Positions 33,448-44,691 are shown, counted from the stretch's first letter. The stretch is DNA of 64,000 nucleotides from Cordylochernes scorpioides (GCA_030710605.1 CP092863.1:119982700-120046699); one strand, 5' to 3'. Notes: generated by a model not told the origin, from the sequence alone. Translations and numbers: made by a program.

Positions 33448-34198
33448 CTAGACGAATGGCCCGGGCAACGCCCGGGGTTTACCCGAGTGCGAATATATTC
33501 TAAAAACGTTGACTTGGGTGGTCGCTATTAACAGGGTGGTCTGTATAGACAGGTGGATGTATCACACAGCTGATAACAGGGTTGTCTAGAGTGGTCGCTA
33601 TAGACAGGGTGGTCTGTATAGACAGGTTTATGAGAGAGGCACAAACTTACAGGTTGTTGACGCCGCAACTCTATGTTATATGATAAGGAAAACGGAATAA
33701 GGAATACACTACGCAACTTTATTTCTAGTATTTCAAGTTTAAGAATAATTGAAATTCAATGAGTTTACACTTCAAAAAATTCTCCAGTATGTATCTATCT
33801 TTTTACAACGAATGAAGACATTAATACGCGAGAGAGAGTGTTTTTTGTTGCATCATGCTGTGACTCACACGACGACCCAAGGTCAACAGGGGTGGAGCAG
33901 CAAGCTTTAGCCTATCACCGTCTGGCGGCGCTGCTTGCGAGTTATATCTACAATTCTGCAAATAACTCTAAGGATATTCAAGATATTCAAGAAATTATTT
34001 TTCGAAAACCTTTCCGGGGATATACCTAATAATATCCCAGAATTTCATGGCGATTGGATGTATGGTTTTTGAATAACAGGGTTGTCTAGAGGGGGGCAGG
34101 GAGGACACGTGTTCCCTTGCAGCCAATGAGCGCGCATTCTATCCGTGAGCTTCAGACAAACAGACAAACAGACAGAATAAGGCAAATATATAAGTAGA
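33448..34198 (-). mobile_element. Complete second Helitron, 751 bp, nested
   Basis: Reverse orientation. Its 3' end (CTAG, plus-strand 33448-33451, with hairpin CCCGGGCAACGCCCGGG) is at the left and its 5' TC is complementary to 34197-34198. It sits exactly between A and T of host sequence TTTAGTA|TAGTACTGGG; the uninterrupted host is visible at 27951-27966. Non-autonomous. A related 3' end is at about 49590-49633. Confidence 0.88.
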
Positions 34199-34612
34199 TA
34201 GTACTGGGAAGGTTTCTAGCAAATAAAATTTTTGAAATAACTTTTCGCTTTAAAATAATCAAGATAAATATTCTAATTTATCTGTTATAATTCAACAATC
34301 TGCTCAAAATATTATCATGATGATACGATGATTTTGTAATGTAGAAAATTAGGAAAGACAAAATTCAGGATGACACGGCAATTTATTTGAGACAAGAATA
34401 ATGATACAATTCCAAGGCAAGATACTATTCCTTTTACTTCCAATTACCGAGGGAACCAATTAATATTGATATTATTCAACTTATCGAGTATTTTTCAAGG
34501 GACCGGGAAAAAATGTTCACTTTATCGAGAGATTCGTTAGACAAACCTTTACTCGGGTAAAAGCGAGTCGTTAGACAAACCTTTACTCGGCGAAGCCGGG
34601 TACGTCCGCTAG

Positions 34613-35640
34613 TCTTGTTATAAGTATTATACAATATAGGGTTGTTGGTTTAAATTACCATATATATGTCATAATTTGTATATAATTAAATGCAACCCCG
34701 ACCCACTATGTATGTACCATGTATGATTTTCAAAGATTTAATAAAAGAATAAGGTAACTGGAGGAAAGAAAGTAACAAAAGACATAGGAAGACGTCGCAG
34801 TTAACCTTCTGACCCCAGGTCCCTGCGAGCTAAGTTTAAACCGACACTTCCTGGAAAAACAGGACGTATCTAATGACCAGAAGTTATAAATGTTAAAGCT
34901 AACATTCAATACTTCCTGACAAAGCAGGACGTATTTTGATAACCGCGGAAGTAAATCGAGTCGAACAAATAAGACACTTCCTGACCCAGGCCGGGCGTAA
35001 CTAACACCAAAGGAAGCCGCCGGCCCATCAGAAGACAGCACCTTAAGTAGGTCAACCAATAGGAAAAGAGCATGTGACATCTCTCGACCAATCAAAAGAC
35101 AACACCTCAAGTAGGTCAACCAATAGGAAAGGATCATGTGACATCTCTCGACCAATCAGAGAGAAACTGAGGCTTGGTGTTAAATCGGAAAGCAAGAATG
35201 AGTAGTTACGCTTGAGCTCTCATAGGAACAACACCTACAGGGTTCACTGGCTCCCGCCGAGTTCGGACAGTGCTCCTTCGCTTCCAACAAGGTAACATCT
35301 ACTCTAGAGATATCTCTCTCCGCTCATTTCATCATCGCCATGTGATCAACTAATTAATAAGTCAAATCGCTCAACTCTTCTCAAGCTTTCTTCCCTCCAA
35401 CACAGTTGCCTCTTATTTTCCAACTCAATCACGTGTCCTGATTATTCCTAACTGTATGCTGCAACTTCCACTCAAACGACTGCGCTTCAACCAAATCTCA
35501 CCATTCGCATCCAACAACAAGAAACCCCGCAACGATATTGCCACAGAACGGTTTAAGTCGACAGGATTCTACAACAGTGTAATACATCAAATATTATAGT
35601 GTAATAACAATTGCATCATCATATTACACAGAGTCGACAG
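34613..35640 (+). promoter_or_regulatory. CCAAT-rich promoter- or LTR-like region
   Basis: About 35030-35160 has a ~65-bp tandem duplication, each unit with GTCAACCAATAGGAAA and CATGTGACATCTCTCGACCA (CCAAT boxes and an E box). Upstream, ACTTCCTG followed by CAGGACGTA occurs repeatedly (34850-35000), a short inverted ETS-like pair. Repeated factor sites before a transcribed-looking leader fit an LTR U3 or a host promoter. I could not find LTR ends. Confidence 0.45.
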
Positions 35641-35672
35641 GATAAAGATTATGGAACTTAATCAGGATAAAG

Positions 35673-36143
35673 ATGGAAATTAGCCCAGGCGCCAGCAAAA
35701 CAAAAGGCAATGACAAACCAAGAGAGAAGAAACTGGCAACGAACGGAAAGAAACTGACAACGAAGAAGCGGACAAGAAGAGAGGCGACCAGACGCCTTCT
35801 AGCGGCCATCATATGGCAGATGACCGTGGCCATCCGACGTGTCAACGCCCCACAAAGTGAGACGGAATTCCGGAGCGCCATTCCCCGGGGAGGACGACGG
35901 ACACAACCCCCACCAACCCCAGGCGAGTGTCACCAAGGCCGGACACCGACCACCGAGGATTCAACCACCGCCATGCCGTACACAGTCCCCGAAACCAATC
36001 CGCGCGATCCGGGACAGCCCCAACGATCCCAAAATGATCTTCCAGTACCGGACTTCACTTCAATTTCGCGGACGGTGCGAGCAGTCCCGAGCCAAGCCAA
36101 CCATCCCAAACCAAGACGTCCCAAAGGAGACCTGTTGAACTGA
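35673..36143 (+). CDS. Hypothetical basic protein, 156 aa
   Basis: Open frame beginning MEISPGASKTKG, strongly Lys/Arg-rich in the first 50 residues (EKKLATNGKKLTTKKRTRRE), then Pro/Arg-rich and disordered. No domain recognised. ATG at 35673; an overlapping alternative frame at 35839-36138 is weaker. Its place after the CCAAT-rich region would suit a gag N terminus or an exon, but the region is cut by the gap at 36401. Confidence 0.3.
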   Translation: MEISPGASKTKGNDKPREKKLATNGKKLTTKKRTRREATRRLLAAIIWQMTVAIRRVNAPQSETEFRSAIPRGGRRTQPPPTPGECHQGRTPTTEDSTTAMPYTVPETNPRDPGQPQRSQNDLPVPDFTSISRTVRAVPSQANHPKPRRPKGDLLN

Positions 36144-36400
36144 GGTAGGCACCCACCCTATGGCGTCAAGGAATTGACTTTGAACTTTTACCTAGCTACC
36201 TACCCCTTTTAACCATATCTAACCTTTGTACTCAATGAATGCACGCACGGGCTAGGCCAAACCTGTCCGAAAGGACTTGCACTACAATCAAATTTGTCAC
36301 ACAGGACAACCCTTGCCTGCATTCATTGACCCCACTACCATGTTTATCACTCAACCAATTACCAGTACTATATGCTCTCAAAAATAAGCCACAACGGCTT

Positions 36401-36500
36401 NNNNNNNNNNNNNNNNNNNNNNNNNNNNNNNNNNNNNNNNNNNNNNNNNNNNNNNNNNNNNNNNNNNNNNNNNNNNNNNNNNNNNNNNNNNNNNNNNNNN
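36401..36500. other. Assembly gap (100 N)
   Basis: A run of 100 N between the CCAAT-rich/basic-ORF region and the truncated 51-bp array of the right inverted arm. Order and orientation across it are not proven by the sequence. Confidence 0.98.
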
Positions 36501-37033
36501 GTAGAGAAGTGTCCTCTAGCGGGAGTGTCTTCTCATGGAATATGTTCTACTGTAGAGAGGTGTCCTCTAGAGGGAGTGTCCTCTCATGGAGTATGTTCTA
36601 CTGTAGAGAGGTGTCCTCTAGCGGGAGTGTCCTCTCATGGAGTATGTTCTACTGTAGAGAGGTGTCCTCTAGCGGAAGTGTCCTCTCATGGAGGATGTTC
36701 TACTGTAGAGAGGTGTCCTCTAGCGGGTGTATCCTCTCATGTGGTATGTTCTACTCTAGAGAGGTGTCCTCTAGCGGAAGTGTCCTCTCATGGATTATGT
36801 TCTACTGTAGAGAGGTGTCCTCTAGCGGGTGTATCCTCTCATGTGATATGTTCTACTCTAGAGAGGTGTTCTCTAGTGGGAGTGTCCTCTCATGGAGTAT
36901 GTTCTACTGTAGAAGGTATCCTCTTACCGGAGAGTTGCAAAATAGTAAAAACGGTAATTTTGCAAATAAAAACTGTCCTTTGTAGAGAGGTGTCCGCTAG
37001 CAGGAGTGCCCTTTTACGGAGGTTGTTCCACTG
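36501..37033 (-). mobile_element. MITE-B with 51-bp array, truncated by gap
   Basis: About eight 51-bp units (36501-36915), then the unique MITE-B end to CTG/TA at 37033. Ortholog of 8208-9668 in the other arm. Units differ more from each other than in the left arm. Confidence 0.8.
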
Positions 37034-37388
37034 TATAACTAAATAAAAAAATCCATTTAAACACTAGTTAATAATTAACTACTCAAGACAGAGAGTTTCC
37101 CCTACTACATATTTAACCATTATTTGTTTAACTAATTGACGGAGCCTTTTCTGAGAGAGAAAGTTTAATTAAACAAACTACTCGTTCTCTTAACCAGTAA
37201 CTAGACACACATATATCTCAACGGAACCTGTGTCTTCTGGATTGAATGTCTTTCACTGTTGGTGGGAGATATGCAAAACATATAAAACATATATACATAT
37301 ATACACGCACACAAAAAGTACAGCTTTCTTAAGTTTTCTCTATGAGTGTATTTTAATATTTCACTGTTGTATTGGGAGAGGATACTAT

Positions 37389-37461
37389 GGGCCTGTGGCG
37401 CAACGGATAACGCGTCTGACTACGGATCAGAAGATTCCAGGTTCGAATCCTGGCAGGCTCG
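37389..37461 (+). tRNA. tRNA-Arg (ACG), copy 4
   Basis: Canonical 73-nt cloverleaf, anticodon ACG, T run after. A degraded MITE-D end (CTATGAGTGTA) lies ~40 bp upstream. Confidence 0.92.
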
Positions 37462-37653
37462 TTTTTTTTTTAAATTATTATTTTATTTTAATAATTATCA
37501 ATATTAAATTTTCACACCTCGATATTTACATGTATTTTCAACATGTTATTTTTAAAATCTATATATCGTAAAGTTTATGTCCTACCCTCCCTCTAAATCA
37601 ATTTTTATTCATTGCAGTATAAGCTGAAAGCAGAAATAGCTTTTAATTATATA

Positions 37654-37831
37654 CAGTTAAACCTGTCTATAGCTCCCCCCTCTAAATAACGCCTTTCTCT
37701 CTATAGCGCCCGATTTTAAATATTAAAATGTAAACATTTTACATTAAAAGTGACATGTCTATAGCATCCCCTCTCTATAGCACCTTATTTTGATGAGTCC
37801 CAAGAGGAGGCGCTATAAACAAGCTCAACTG
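37654..37831. mobile_element. MITE-A copy
   Basis: Ends CAGTTAAACCTGTCTATAGC; ortholog of 7413-7591. Single internal unit. Confidence 0.78.
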
Positions 37832-38074
37832 TATTTTTGAGAAGTATTTTTATAATTTTCATTGATAGATGGCGATATAAGTTATTGATATTTTACAATT
37901 TAAACCCGTTTATAAATTATTAATAGAATTTAAATACAAATATTCTCTTTTATCACATTATTCTTTTTCTTTACCCTTGAAAAGCCTGATAGTTGGTGTC
38001 AAAAGGTCTGAATAAAAAATACAAAGTTTATAATTTGCTCAACTAGTTAAAAAAAAATATTATTATCCCTAGTA

Positions 38075-38345
38075 CACGTGATACAGGTGGGCAGTTAGCG
38101 ACTGCTTATACTGTAAGTGCACCACATGTCTACACATGTGAAAAGCATTTCGACTTTTGCATTTATAAATGTGTCAGAGACCCATTTGGTTACTTGCACT
38201 CACTGGTGGGGTTGGACTTTTGTAAGAATCAGGAGCCATTGGGGAATTTTTTTAAATAAGGAAAAAAAGTGCACAATCCAGGATTCGATCACGGGTCGTA
38301 GCGGTCGAAAACCAATGGTTTAGACCAATCCCTACACCAACTCCA
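38075..38345 (-). mobile_element. SINE copy, right arm
   Basis: Minus-strand SINE from TACACGTGATACAGG to the tRNA-like head (ACGGGTCGTAGCGGTCG). Corresponds to the SINE pair at 6720-7183. Confidence 0.75.
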
Positions 38346-38811
38346 GTGAAACTTCCAAGCTACAGTTTTAATAAGTTATCCATCTTCTCTCACTATTTGT
38401 GTTACTGAGGAAATAGAGTTCCAAATGATGTTATAAAAAAACAAAGTTGTTACAACACAGAATTTCACACATTACTTTCAACTCACGATGTTGTTGTTTA
38501 CCATTGTTTTCATCTCTATAGAGTTAAACCCATTATTTTAAAAAGTCTATTGTTTTCTATAAGTACAGTAGAAACAATATAAAAAATGGTTACACAACTA
38601 TTATAAAAATGCTTCAATGGCCTCCTATTCTTGCAAAATTCCAACCTCGCCAGCGAGTACAGGTAACCAAACGGGACTCTGGTACAAGTGTAAGTGCAAA
38701 GTCGAACTGCTTTTCACGTGTGTAGACATATGGTAGGCGCGTAAATATTTAGAAGTGAAAATTAAATATTGATTAAACGTACAAAAATGAAAGAAGAAGA
38801 AAAAAAAAAAA

Positions 38812-38884
38812 CGAGCCTGCCAGGATTCGAACCTGGAATCTTCTGATCCGTAGTCAGACGCGTTATCCGTTGCGCCACAGGCCC
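38812..38884 (-). tRNA. tRNA-Arg (ACG), copy 5
   Basis: Canonical 73 nt on the minus strand; T run after the 3' end; MITE-D (38924-39113) begins 40 bp upstream. Ortholog of copy 1. Confidence 0.92.
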
Positions 38885-38923
38885 ATGGTATCCTATCCCA
38901 ATAAAATAATGAAATATAAAAAC

Positions 38924-39113
38924 ACACTCATGGATAAAACCTAAGTTGTGTACCTTTTAGCATGTATATCAGGATTGAGACAATAGCTCTGAAAGATATT
39001 ACAGTGACCTTTATTGAAGACACACGAGATAATCAAGTGTGAACAGTTAAAAAAAAAGCAGACTATCGGCGACATCAAATACTTTCAACTTCCTTAAGTT
39101 TTGTTCATGAGTG
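38924..39113. mobile_element. MITE-D copy, right arm
   Basis: Single-unit MITE-D with ACACTCATGGATAAAACCTA and CCTTAAGTTTTGTTCATGAG ends; ortholog of 5943-6130. Confidence 0.75.
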
Positions 39114-39317
39114 TATATCAACATGCATCCTGCCCTGGTAATCATGGTGGGTAGAGGGTTGTACTGCACTTTTCATGATGAGTAGATCAAAATATAGTTC
39201 CTTATACTACATACTAAATTCATCTCAAGCCTTTCTTTTGAACTGAAACAAAAGGACCTGTCACATGTTTTACTATTTTCAATCAATTTAAACATTCTTT
39301 AGAAAAGAAAAAAAGGC

Positions 39318-39482
39318 TCATCGTTCAACTGAAAGTTGCTGATGGCTTGCGTCATCTATCGGAATAAATATCAACTATTCGTTGATTTTTAATTATTCCA
39401 GAATTGGCCAAAAAATCAACGAATAGTTGATATTTATTCCGATAGATGGCGCAAGCCATCAGCAACTTTTAGTTGCACGATA
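39318..39482. repeat. Foldback element
   Basis: Inverted arms GTTGCTGATGGCTTGCGTCA and complement, with ATCAACTATTCGTTGATTTT in the centre. The same family occurs at 61505-61690, 61915-62035, 62420-62605, 62815-62930 and as a half at 47970-48020. The left-arm copy is lost in the gap at 5501. Confidence 0.8.
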
Positions 39483-39668
39483 AGGAGATGCCTTTTTTTT
39501 CTTAATTATGCAACTTATCCAAGTATAATATCACATTTGTACTATTTTTCTCACATTAAACATTCTTGTTGAAAAAAAACGATAAAAACAAAACGAACCA
39601 TCACAACTATTTAAAATGACATTTTAAAAATATATTTTATTGTAAAGCTAATTACACACACAGCTATA

Positions 39669-39843
39669 CAGTAGAACCTCCATGAGAGGACACTCCCGCT
39701 AGAGATCACCTCTCTATAAAGGACAGTTTTCATTGTCAAAATTACCATTTTTATTAGTTAGCAACTCTCCAGTTAGAGGACACCGCTCCCTAAAGGACAA
39801 TTTGGCTCTGTAACTAGGTATTTTAGAGAGAGCAAAGTTCTAC
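39669..39843 (+). mobile_element. MITE-B, unexpanded
   Basis: About 175 bp: CAGTAGAACCTCCATGAGAG to GCAAAGTTCTAC. One 51-bp-type unit only. It is the ortholog of the 16-unit array at 4497-5466. Confidence 0.82.
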
Positions 39844-40088
39844 AAGATATAATTGGTAGGAAGAGATATTGTAGGTAATATATAGTCAACCCACGTATTC
39901 CGCAAAACTATTTTTCATCATTTTTTTTAAATTACACACAAGGGTAATATTTCTCGATAAGGCCTAAATATATATAAATAAATATATAAATAAATATAAA
40001 GCATACATTGGATCTAAATTTATTATTCAACCCATATTTCTAGGGGCAAGACGCCTCTATCAAGACTTTTCTTTGATTTATATATATA

Positions 40089-40265
40089 CAGTTAAACCTG
40101 TCTATAGCGCTCCCTCTTGGAACTCACCAAAATAGGGTGCTATAGAGAGGGGGTGCTATAGACAGGTCACTTTTAATGTAAATCGCATCGTACTACGTAT
40201 TTAAAATCGGGCGCTATAGAGAGGGAGGCGCTTTTTAGAGGGAGCGTTATAGACAGGTTTAACTG
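40089..40265. mobile_element. MITE-A copy, right arm
   Basis: 177 bp with CAGTTAAACCTGTCTATAGC ends; one internal unit where the left arm (4003-4253) has two. Confidence 0.8.
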
Positions 40266-40459
40266 TATATATATATATGAGTAGGTTTGTGTGTGTGAAA
40301 AAGTAACATTAAAATGAAAAAAAGGGTCAGGTGGTTATGTTAAAAATAAAATAGAAGAATATCCTGACCACTCACATGAACATTTTTAGATGGTAGAGCG
40401 CCATCTAGTGGAATAAAAATAAACTAAACGTTGATTTAGGTTATTTCATCATAATAAAG

Positions 40460-40506
40460 CTAACCACGTACGCGTTTCGGACTGTTGGCCCTCGTCAGCG
40501 CTGTGG
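40460..40506 (-). ncRNA. Hammerhead-like motif, right-arm copy
   Basis: Minus strand: CTGACGA (complement of 40492-40498), stem II GGGC/GTCC, GAAA (40475-40478), ACGCGT then A, and CGTGGT. The 5' stem I strand is ACAGCG instead of ACCACT, giving a weaker stem. Ortholog of 3791-3836. Confidence 0.55.
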
Positions 40507-41454
40507 AGGCTGTACCTCAATATATAAATAATATGCAAATTTAATGAAATAACCTTTTGCGTCCGCGAGGAAAACTAAAATATATACGTTTTTAAAATAA
40601 TAAGATATATTGTATAGAGAGGGTATTATTTACCTATATATCAGTTAGTTGAATGCACCATTGTAAAAGTACAAAAAATAATGATAAAAAATAAATAAAA
40701 CTTTGTTGTACCATGACAAAGGTTGACGTTCAGCCAAATGAAATATTGGTATCTAGTTACATTTTTTTAAATCCAAAAATATGACTGAATATTATTTAAT
40801 TATGGATTTCTCTATTTTCAAATATATACGTATGTATGAATTTACATACAATTTTTTTTGGGCATACATAATAAAAGTTGGTGTGAATATTTCAAATAAT
40901 GATGTGAGTTTAGTAGTAAGCTCCCTCAAGGTAATTTCGGAGCAGAAGACAAATATTGAGAGGAGGCCACTCCTTTCTTATGTCGCTTGGTCACAATCGC
41001 TCCAGCTGTCCTGAATGGTTTCCCGCCGTTTTTTCCCGCCATTACCTCCCGGGCAGACGACAAATTAGAATTCTGTGACTACTTTTATATTTGACCGAAT
41101 GACCCACATTTTGTTTATTGCTTAATTAATTCGGCCCGGAAATATTAAAATAGTAATCACACACCCTAATTATAGTTTTAAAGATAATTTGTTAATTGGA
41201 AGTTTGTTTAGAAAAAGATAGGCGCTACATCAACTATTTTATTTTTATTTTGTGACTTTTCCAGTGACTTTCTGTCACTTTCCTTAGGACATACTGAGAG
41301 TGACAACGAGTTACTGAAACGTTTGGAATTAAATAAAAAAAATTGGTTGATGTAGTTTATCTTTTTCCATCTTAATATTTAAAATAAAACACACACATTT
41401 ATATTTAATTAAAAATACATATATTGGATCAAAATATCATTTATTTTACCAATA

Positions 41455-41734
41455 CACCTATCCCCCCATTTACACGGTACTTGTTTTACACGTTTTCGCT
41501 TTTACACGGTTTTCCAAATAAGTTTTTGTTTTGTTTTGTTTTTATCGCACTATACTAAATGCTACTGTGATTGAACACATGCGCTGTGTACACATCTCAC
41601 GAGGAATCCCGAGCTTATGTGCTGACTTGCTGCACACGCACACTGTGTCTGTATTTCTAATTTAAAAAAAAATAATTTTCGATTTACACGTTTTTCTCAG
41701 GAACGTATCTACCGTGTAAATCGGGGGATAGGTG
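41455..41734. mobile_element. MITE-C insertion unique to the right arm
   Basis: 280-bp MITE-C with TA at 41453-41454 and 41735-41736, inserted into one arm of the foldback element. The left arm has the empty site at TA 2459-2460. Confidence 0.87.
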
Positions 41735-41977
41735 TATTTCAGTTGCCTGAACGCCAACCTTTATCAAGGTATTATAACATATTTAATGTGTTAATGTTGT
41801 AATATCTTGATAAAGGTTGGCATTCAACCAACTGAAATATTGGTAAAATAAATGATATTTTGATCCAATATATGTCTTTTTAATTAAAGATTTATTTATG
41901 GATTGCTCTATTTTCAAAACACATTTATATTTTTAAAAATTCTTATTTGCATATAGGTCAATGTAGGAATTGAATTA

Positions 41978-42826
41978 CAGTTAAACCTGTCAATAACGCC
42001 CCTTCTTGGGACTCACCAAAATAGGATGCTATAGAAAGGGAGGTGCTATAGAGAGGAGGTGCTATAGACAGGTCACTTTTAATGTAAATAGCATCGTACT
42101 ACGTATTTAAAATCGGGCGCTATAGAGAGGGGGTGCTATAGACAGGTCACTTTTAACGTAAATCGCATCGTACTACGTATTTAAAATCGGGCGCTTTAGA
42201 GAGGGGGTGCTATAGACAGGTCACTTTTAATGTAAATCGCATCGTACTACGTATTTAAAATCGGGCGCTATAGAGAGGGGGTGCTATAGACAGGTCACTT
42301 TTAACGTAAATCGCATCGTACTACGTATTTAAAATCGGGCGCTTTAGAGAGGGGGTGCTATAGACAGGTCACTTTTAATGTAAATCGCATCGTACTACGT
42401 ATTTAAAATCGGGCGCTATAGAGAGGGGGTGCTATAGACAGGTCACTTTTAACGTAAATCACATCGTACTACGTATTTAAAATCGGGCGCTATAGAGAGG
42501 GGGTGCTATAGACAGGTCACTTTTAACGTAAATCACATCGTACTACGTATTTAAAATCGGGCGCTATATTGAATAGGTAATTAATCTTCGTGTAAGTAGC
42601 ATAGTAATATTAGAAAAATTTCCTATTTTCAGTAATTTCATGCACTTTTAGAAGTTCATGTTGAATTTTTTCGTAGAATTAGAAGTATTTGAAAATATTT
42701 CAAGTCTTGATTGTCATTCTTTGAATGCCTTTTTCGATAGCAATATCAAACACAACCTGATCTCTGATCGGCCGCTATAGAGAGGGAGGCACTATTTAGA
42801 GGGGACGCTATAGACAGGTTTAACTG
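41978..42826. mobile_element. MITE-A expanded by ~74-bp units
   Basis: 849 bp. About seven ~74-bp units containing CACTTTTAACGTAAATCGCA and GGGCGCTATAGAGAGGGGGT alternate between CTATAG and CTTTAG, and AACG and AATG, variants with two-unit periodicity. Left-arm ortholog (1930-2318) has one unit. Confidence 0.83.
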
Positions 42827-43005
42827 TATATTGATACCATTATAACTATTAGGGATATTTGATTGATGGGTGAATGAAACATTCGCGTTTTTTGTTTCCC
42901 TTTGCGCCATATGGATGGCATGTTATTGCCTTATATTAAGGATATAACTTGGTTACGCTAGCGTCATAATGCCTGTCAAGTTATAGCAATTTTGCAATTT
43001 CAATA

Positions 43006-43305
43006 CACCTATCCCCCGATTTACACGGTACTTGTTTTACACGTTTTCGCTTTTACACGGTTTTCCAAATAAGTTTTTGTTTTGTTTTGTTTTTATCGCA
43101 CTATACTAAATGCTACTGATTGAACACATGCGCTGTTACACATCTCACGAGGAATCCCGAGCTTATGTGCTGACTTGCTGCACACGCACACTGTGTCTGT
43201 ATTTCTTCGCATAAAATTAAAGTTTTATCTACGGAATAAATTTTTAATTTTCGATTTACACATTTTTCTCAGGAACGTATCTACCGTGTAAATCGGGGGA
43301 AGGTG
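43006..43305. mobile_element. MITE-C copy, right arm
   Basis: Ortholog of 1451-1750 with the same TA flanks; a 1-bp deletion in the right TIR (GGGGGAAGGTG). Confidence 0.83.
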
Positions 43306-43334
43306 TATTTATAAATTTTAAAAATAAACCTGGG

Positions 43335-43582
43335 GGGTCAGTGGAAGGATGGTCTAAACCGTTGGTTTTCGACCGCTACGTCCCGGGATCGAATCTCCAA
43401 TTATTGCAAAAATCCAACCTCACCAGCGAGTGCAAGTAATTAAACGGGGCTCTAGCACATTTGAAAGTGTAAAGTCGAACTGATTTTAACATGTGTAGAC
43501 ATGTGGTGTACTTATAGTAAAAGCAATCGCCAACTTCTACCTACCATGATTATCATGGCCTGTACCACTTGTACTAGGGATA
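43335..43582 (+). mobile_element. SINE with internal deletion, right arm
   Basis: Ortholog of 1171-1424, same linker deletion. Confidence 0.75.
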
Positions 43583-43657
43583 AGCAAAAAAAGAGTGGTA
43601 AGGTTTTATTGCCACAACGTTTCGATGACCTACTGTTACTATTCACATGGTAACACG

Positions 43658-43975
43658 GGAGGTCGGTGGAAGGCTGGTTAAACCGTTTGGTTTACGACCA
43701 CTACGACCCGGGTTCGATCCCCGCATTGGACACTTTTTTCTGTTTAAAAAAAAAAAATGCTCCAATGGCCCCCCGATTCTTGCAAAAGTCCAACCCCACC
43801 AGCGAGTGCAAGTAACCAAACGGGGCTCTGGCACATTTGTAAGTGCAAAGTCGAACTGCTTTCACATGTGTAGACTTGTGGTGCGCTTACAGTAAAAAGC
43901 AGTCGCTAACTACCCACCATGATTATCATGGCCTGTACCACGTGTACTAGGGATAAGCAAAAAAAAAAAAAAAAA
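43658..43975 (+). mobile_element. Full-length SINE, reference copy
   Basis: 318 bp flanked by CATGGTAACACG at 43646-43657 and 43976-43987. Head about 43658-43735, with B box GGTTCGATCC at 43711-43720. Body with CCAACCCCACCAGCGAGTGC and TGTAAGTGCAAAGTCGAACT, palindrome CATGATTATCATGG, GTACTAGGGATAAGC, poly-A. Confidence 0.9.
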
Positions 43976-44691
43976 CATGGTAACACGTACTAAAGGTAAA
44001 ATTTACCACATAAAGTTTACGCGTGTGTTTATTATATTCAATAAAATATCAAATACAACTTGTTGCTAAGATGGACTTACAGTAAAAGCAATCGCCAACT
44101 TCTACCTACCATGATTATCATTGCCTGCATCACGTGTACTAGGGATACAAAAATAATAATAATAAACCTGACATACGATAGGGTCTCCATAATTATTATT
44201 ATTGTGCAAACAAGTTACATAAACTGGGAAAGAGCTATATATGTAAATATGGAATTTCTCGAAAAGCTATCGTTTTATTCAATGTACATAGATTCTCTGT
44301 CAAATACATCAAAGATTTTCAACTTCCTTAAGTTTTGTCCATGAGTGTATATATTTAATTATTCACTAAACCTTTTTCTTTATTTCTGACGTGCTGTCAT
44401 TCATGTCAATAAAAAACTAAGGTAAACATTGTTGGATCAATTTTTCCTTCTTGAAAAGGATGACAACGGATCAACCAAAACGTTGGAAAAAAAAAACGAA
44501 AATTTTTTTTTCTGACAATTAAAAAAATTATTTATTGATTCTTTCAGTCAATGGTTAAATAAGAGAAAAAATTAAATGAGCAAAAAAAATATACAGTGGG
44601 GAAACAATAATTGCAGTGGGTATTATTGAAAATATATGTAAACATTGAGATGTGCAAATTTAAATATTGATAATTATTTAAAATAGAAATG

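Larger units (their letters stand above)
27841..34612 (+). mobile_element. Helitron (non-autonomous) with nested elements
   Basis: 5' end TCTATATATATATAAATGAA after A (27840); 3' end CTAG at 34609-34612 followed by T, with the terminal hairpin CTCGGCGAAGCCGGG about 11 bp before the end. These are standard Helitron termini with A|T insertion and no target duplication. No Rep/helicase found. Two partly overlapping Helitron segments occur: 27841-~28013, and ~33357-33447 plus 34199-34612. They overlap by ~140 bp with a few C/T differences, so the composite may be a partial tandem of two related Helitrons. Confidence 0.82.
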
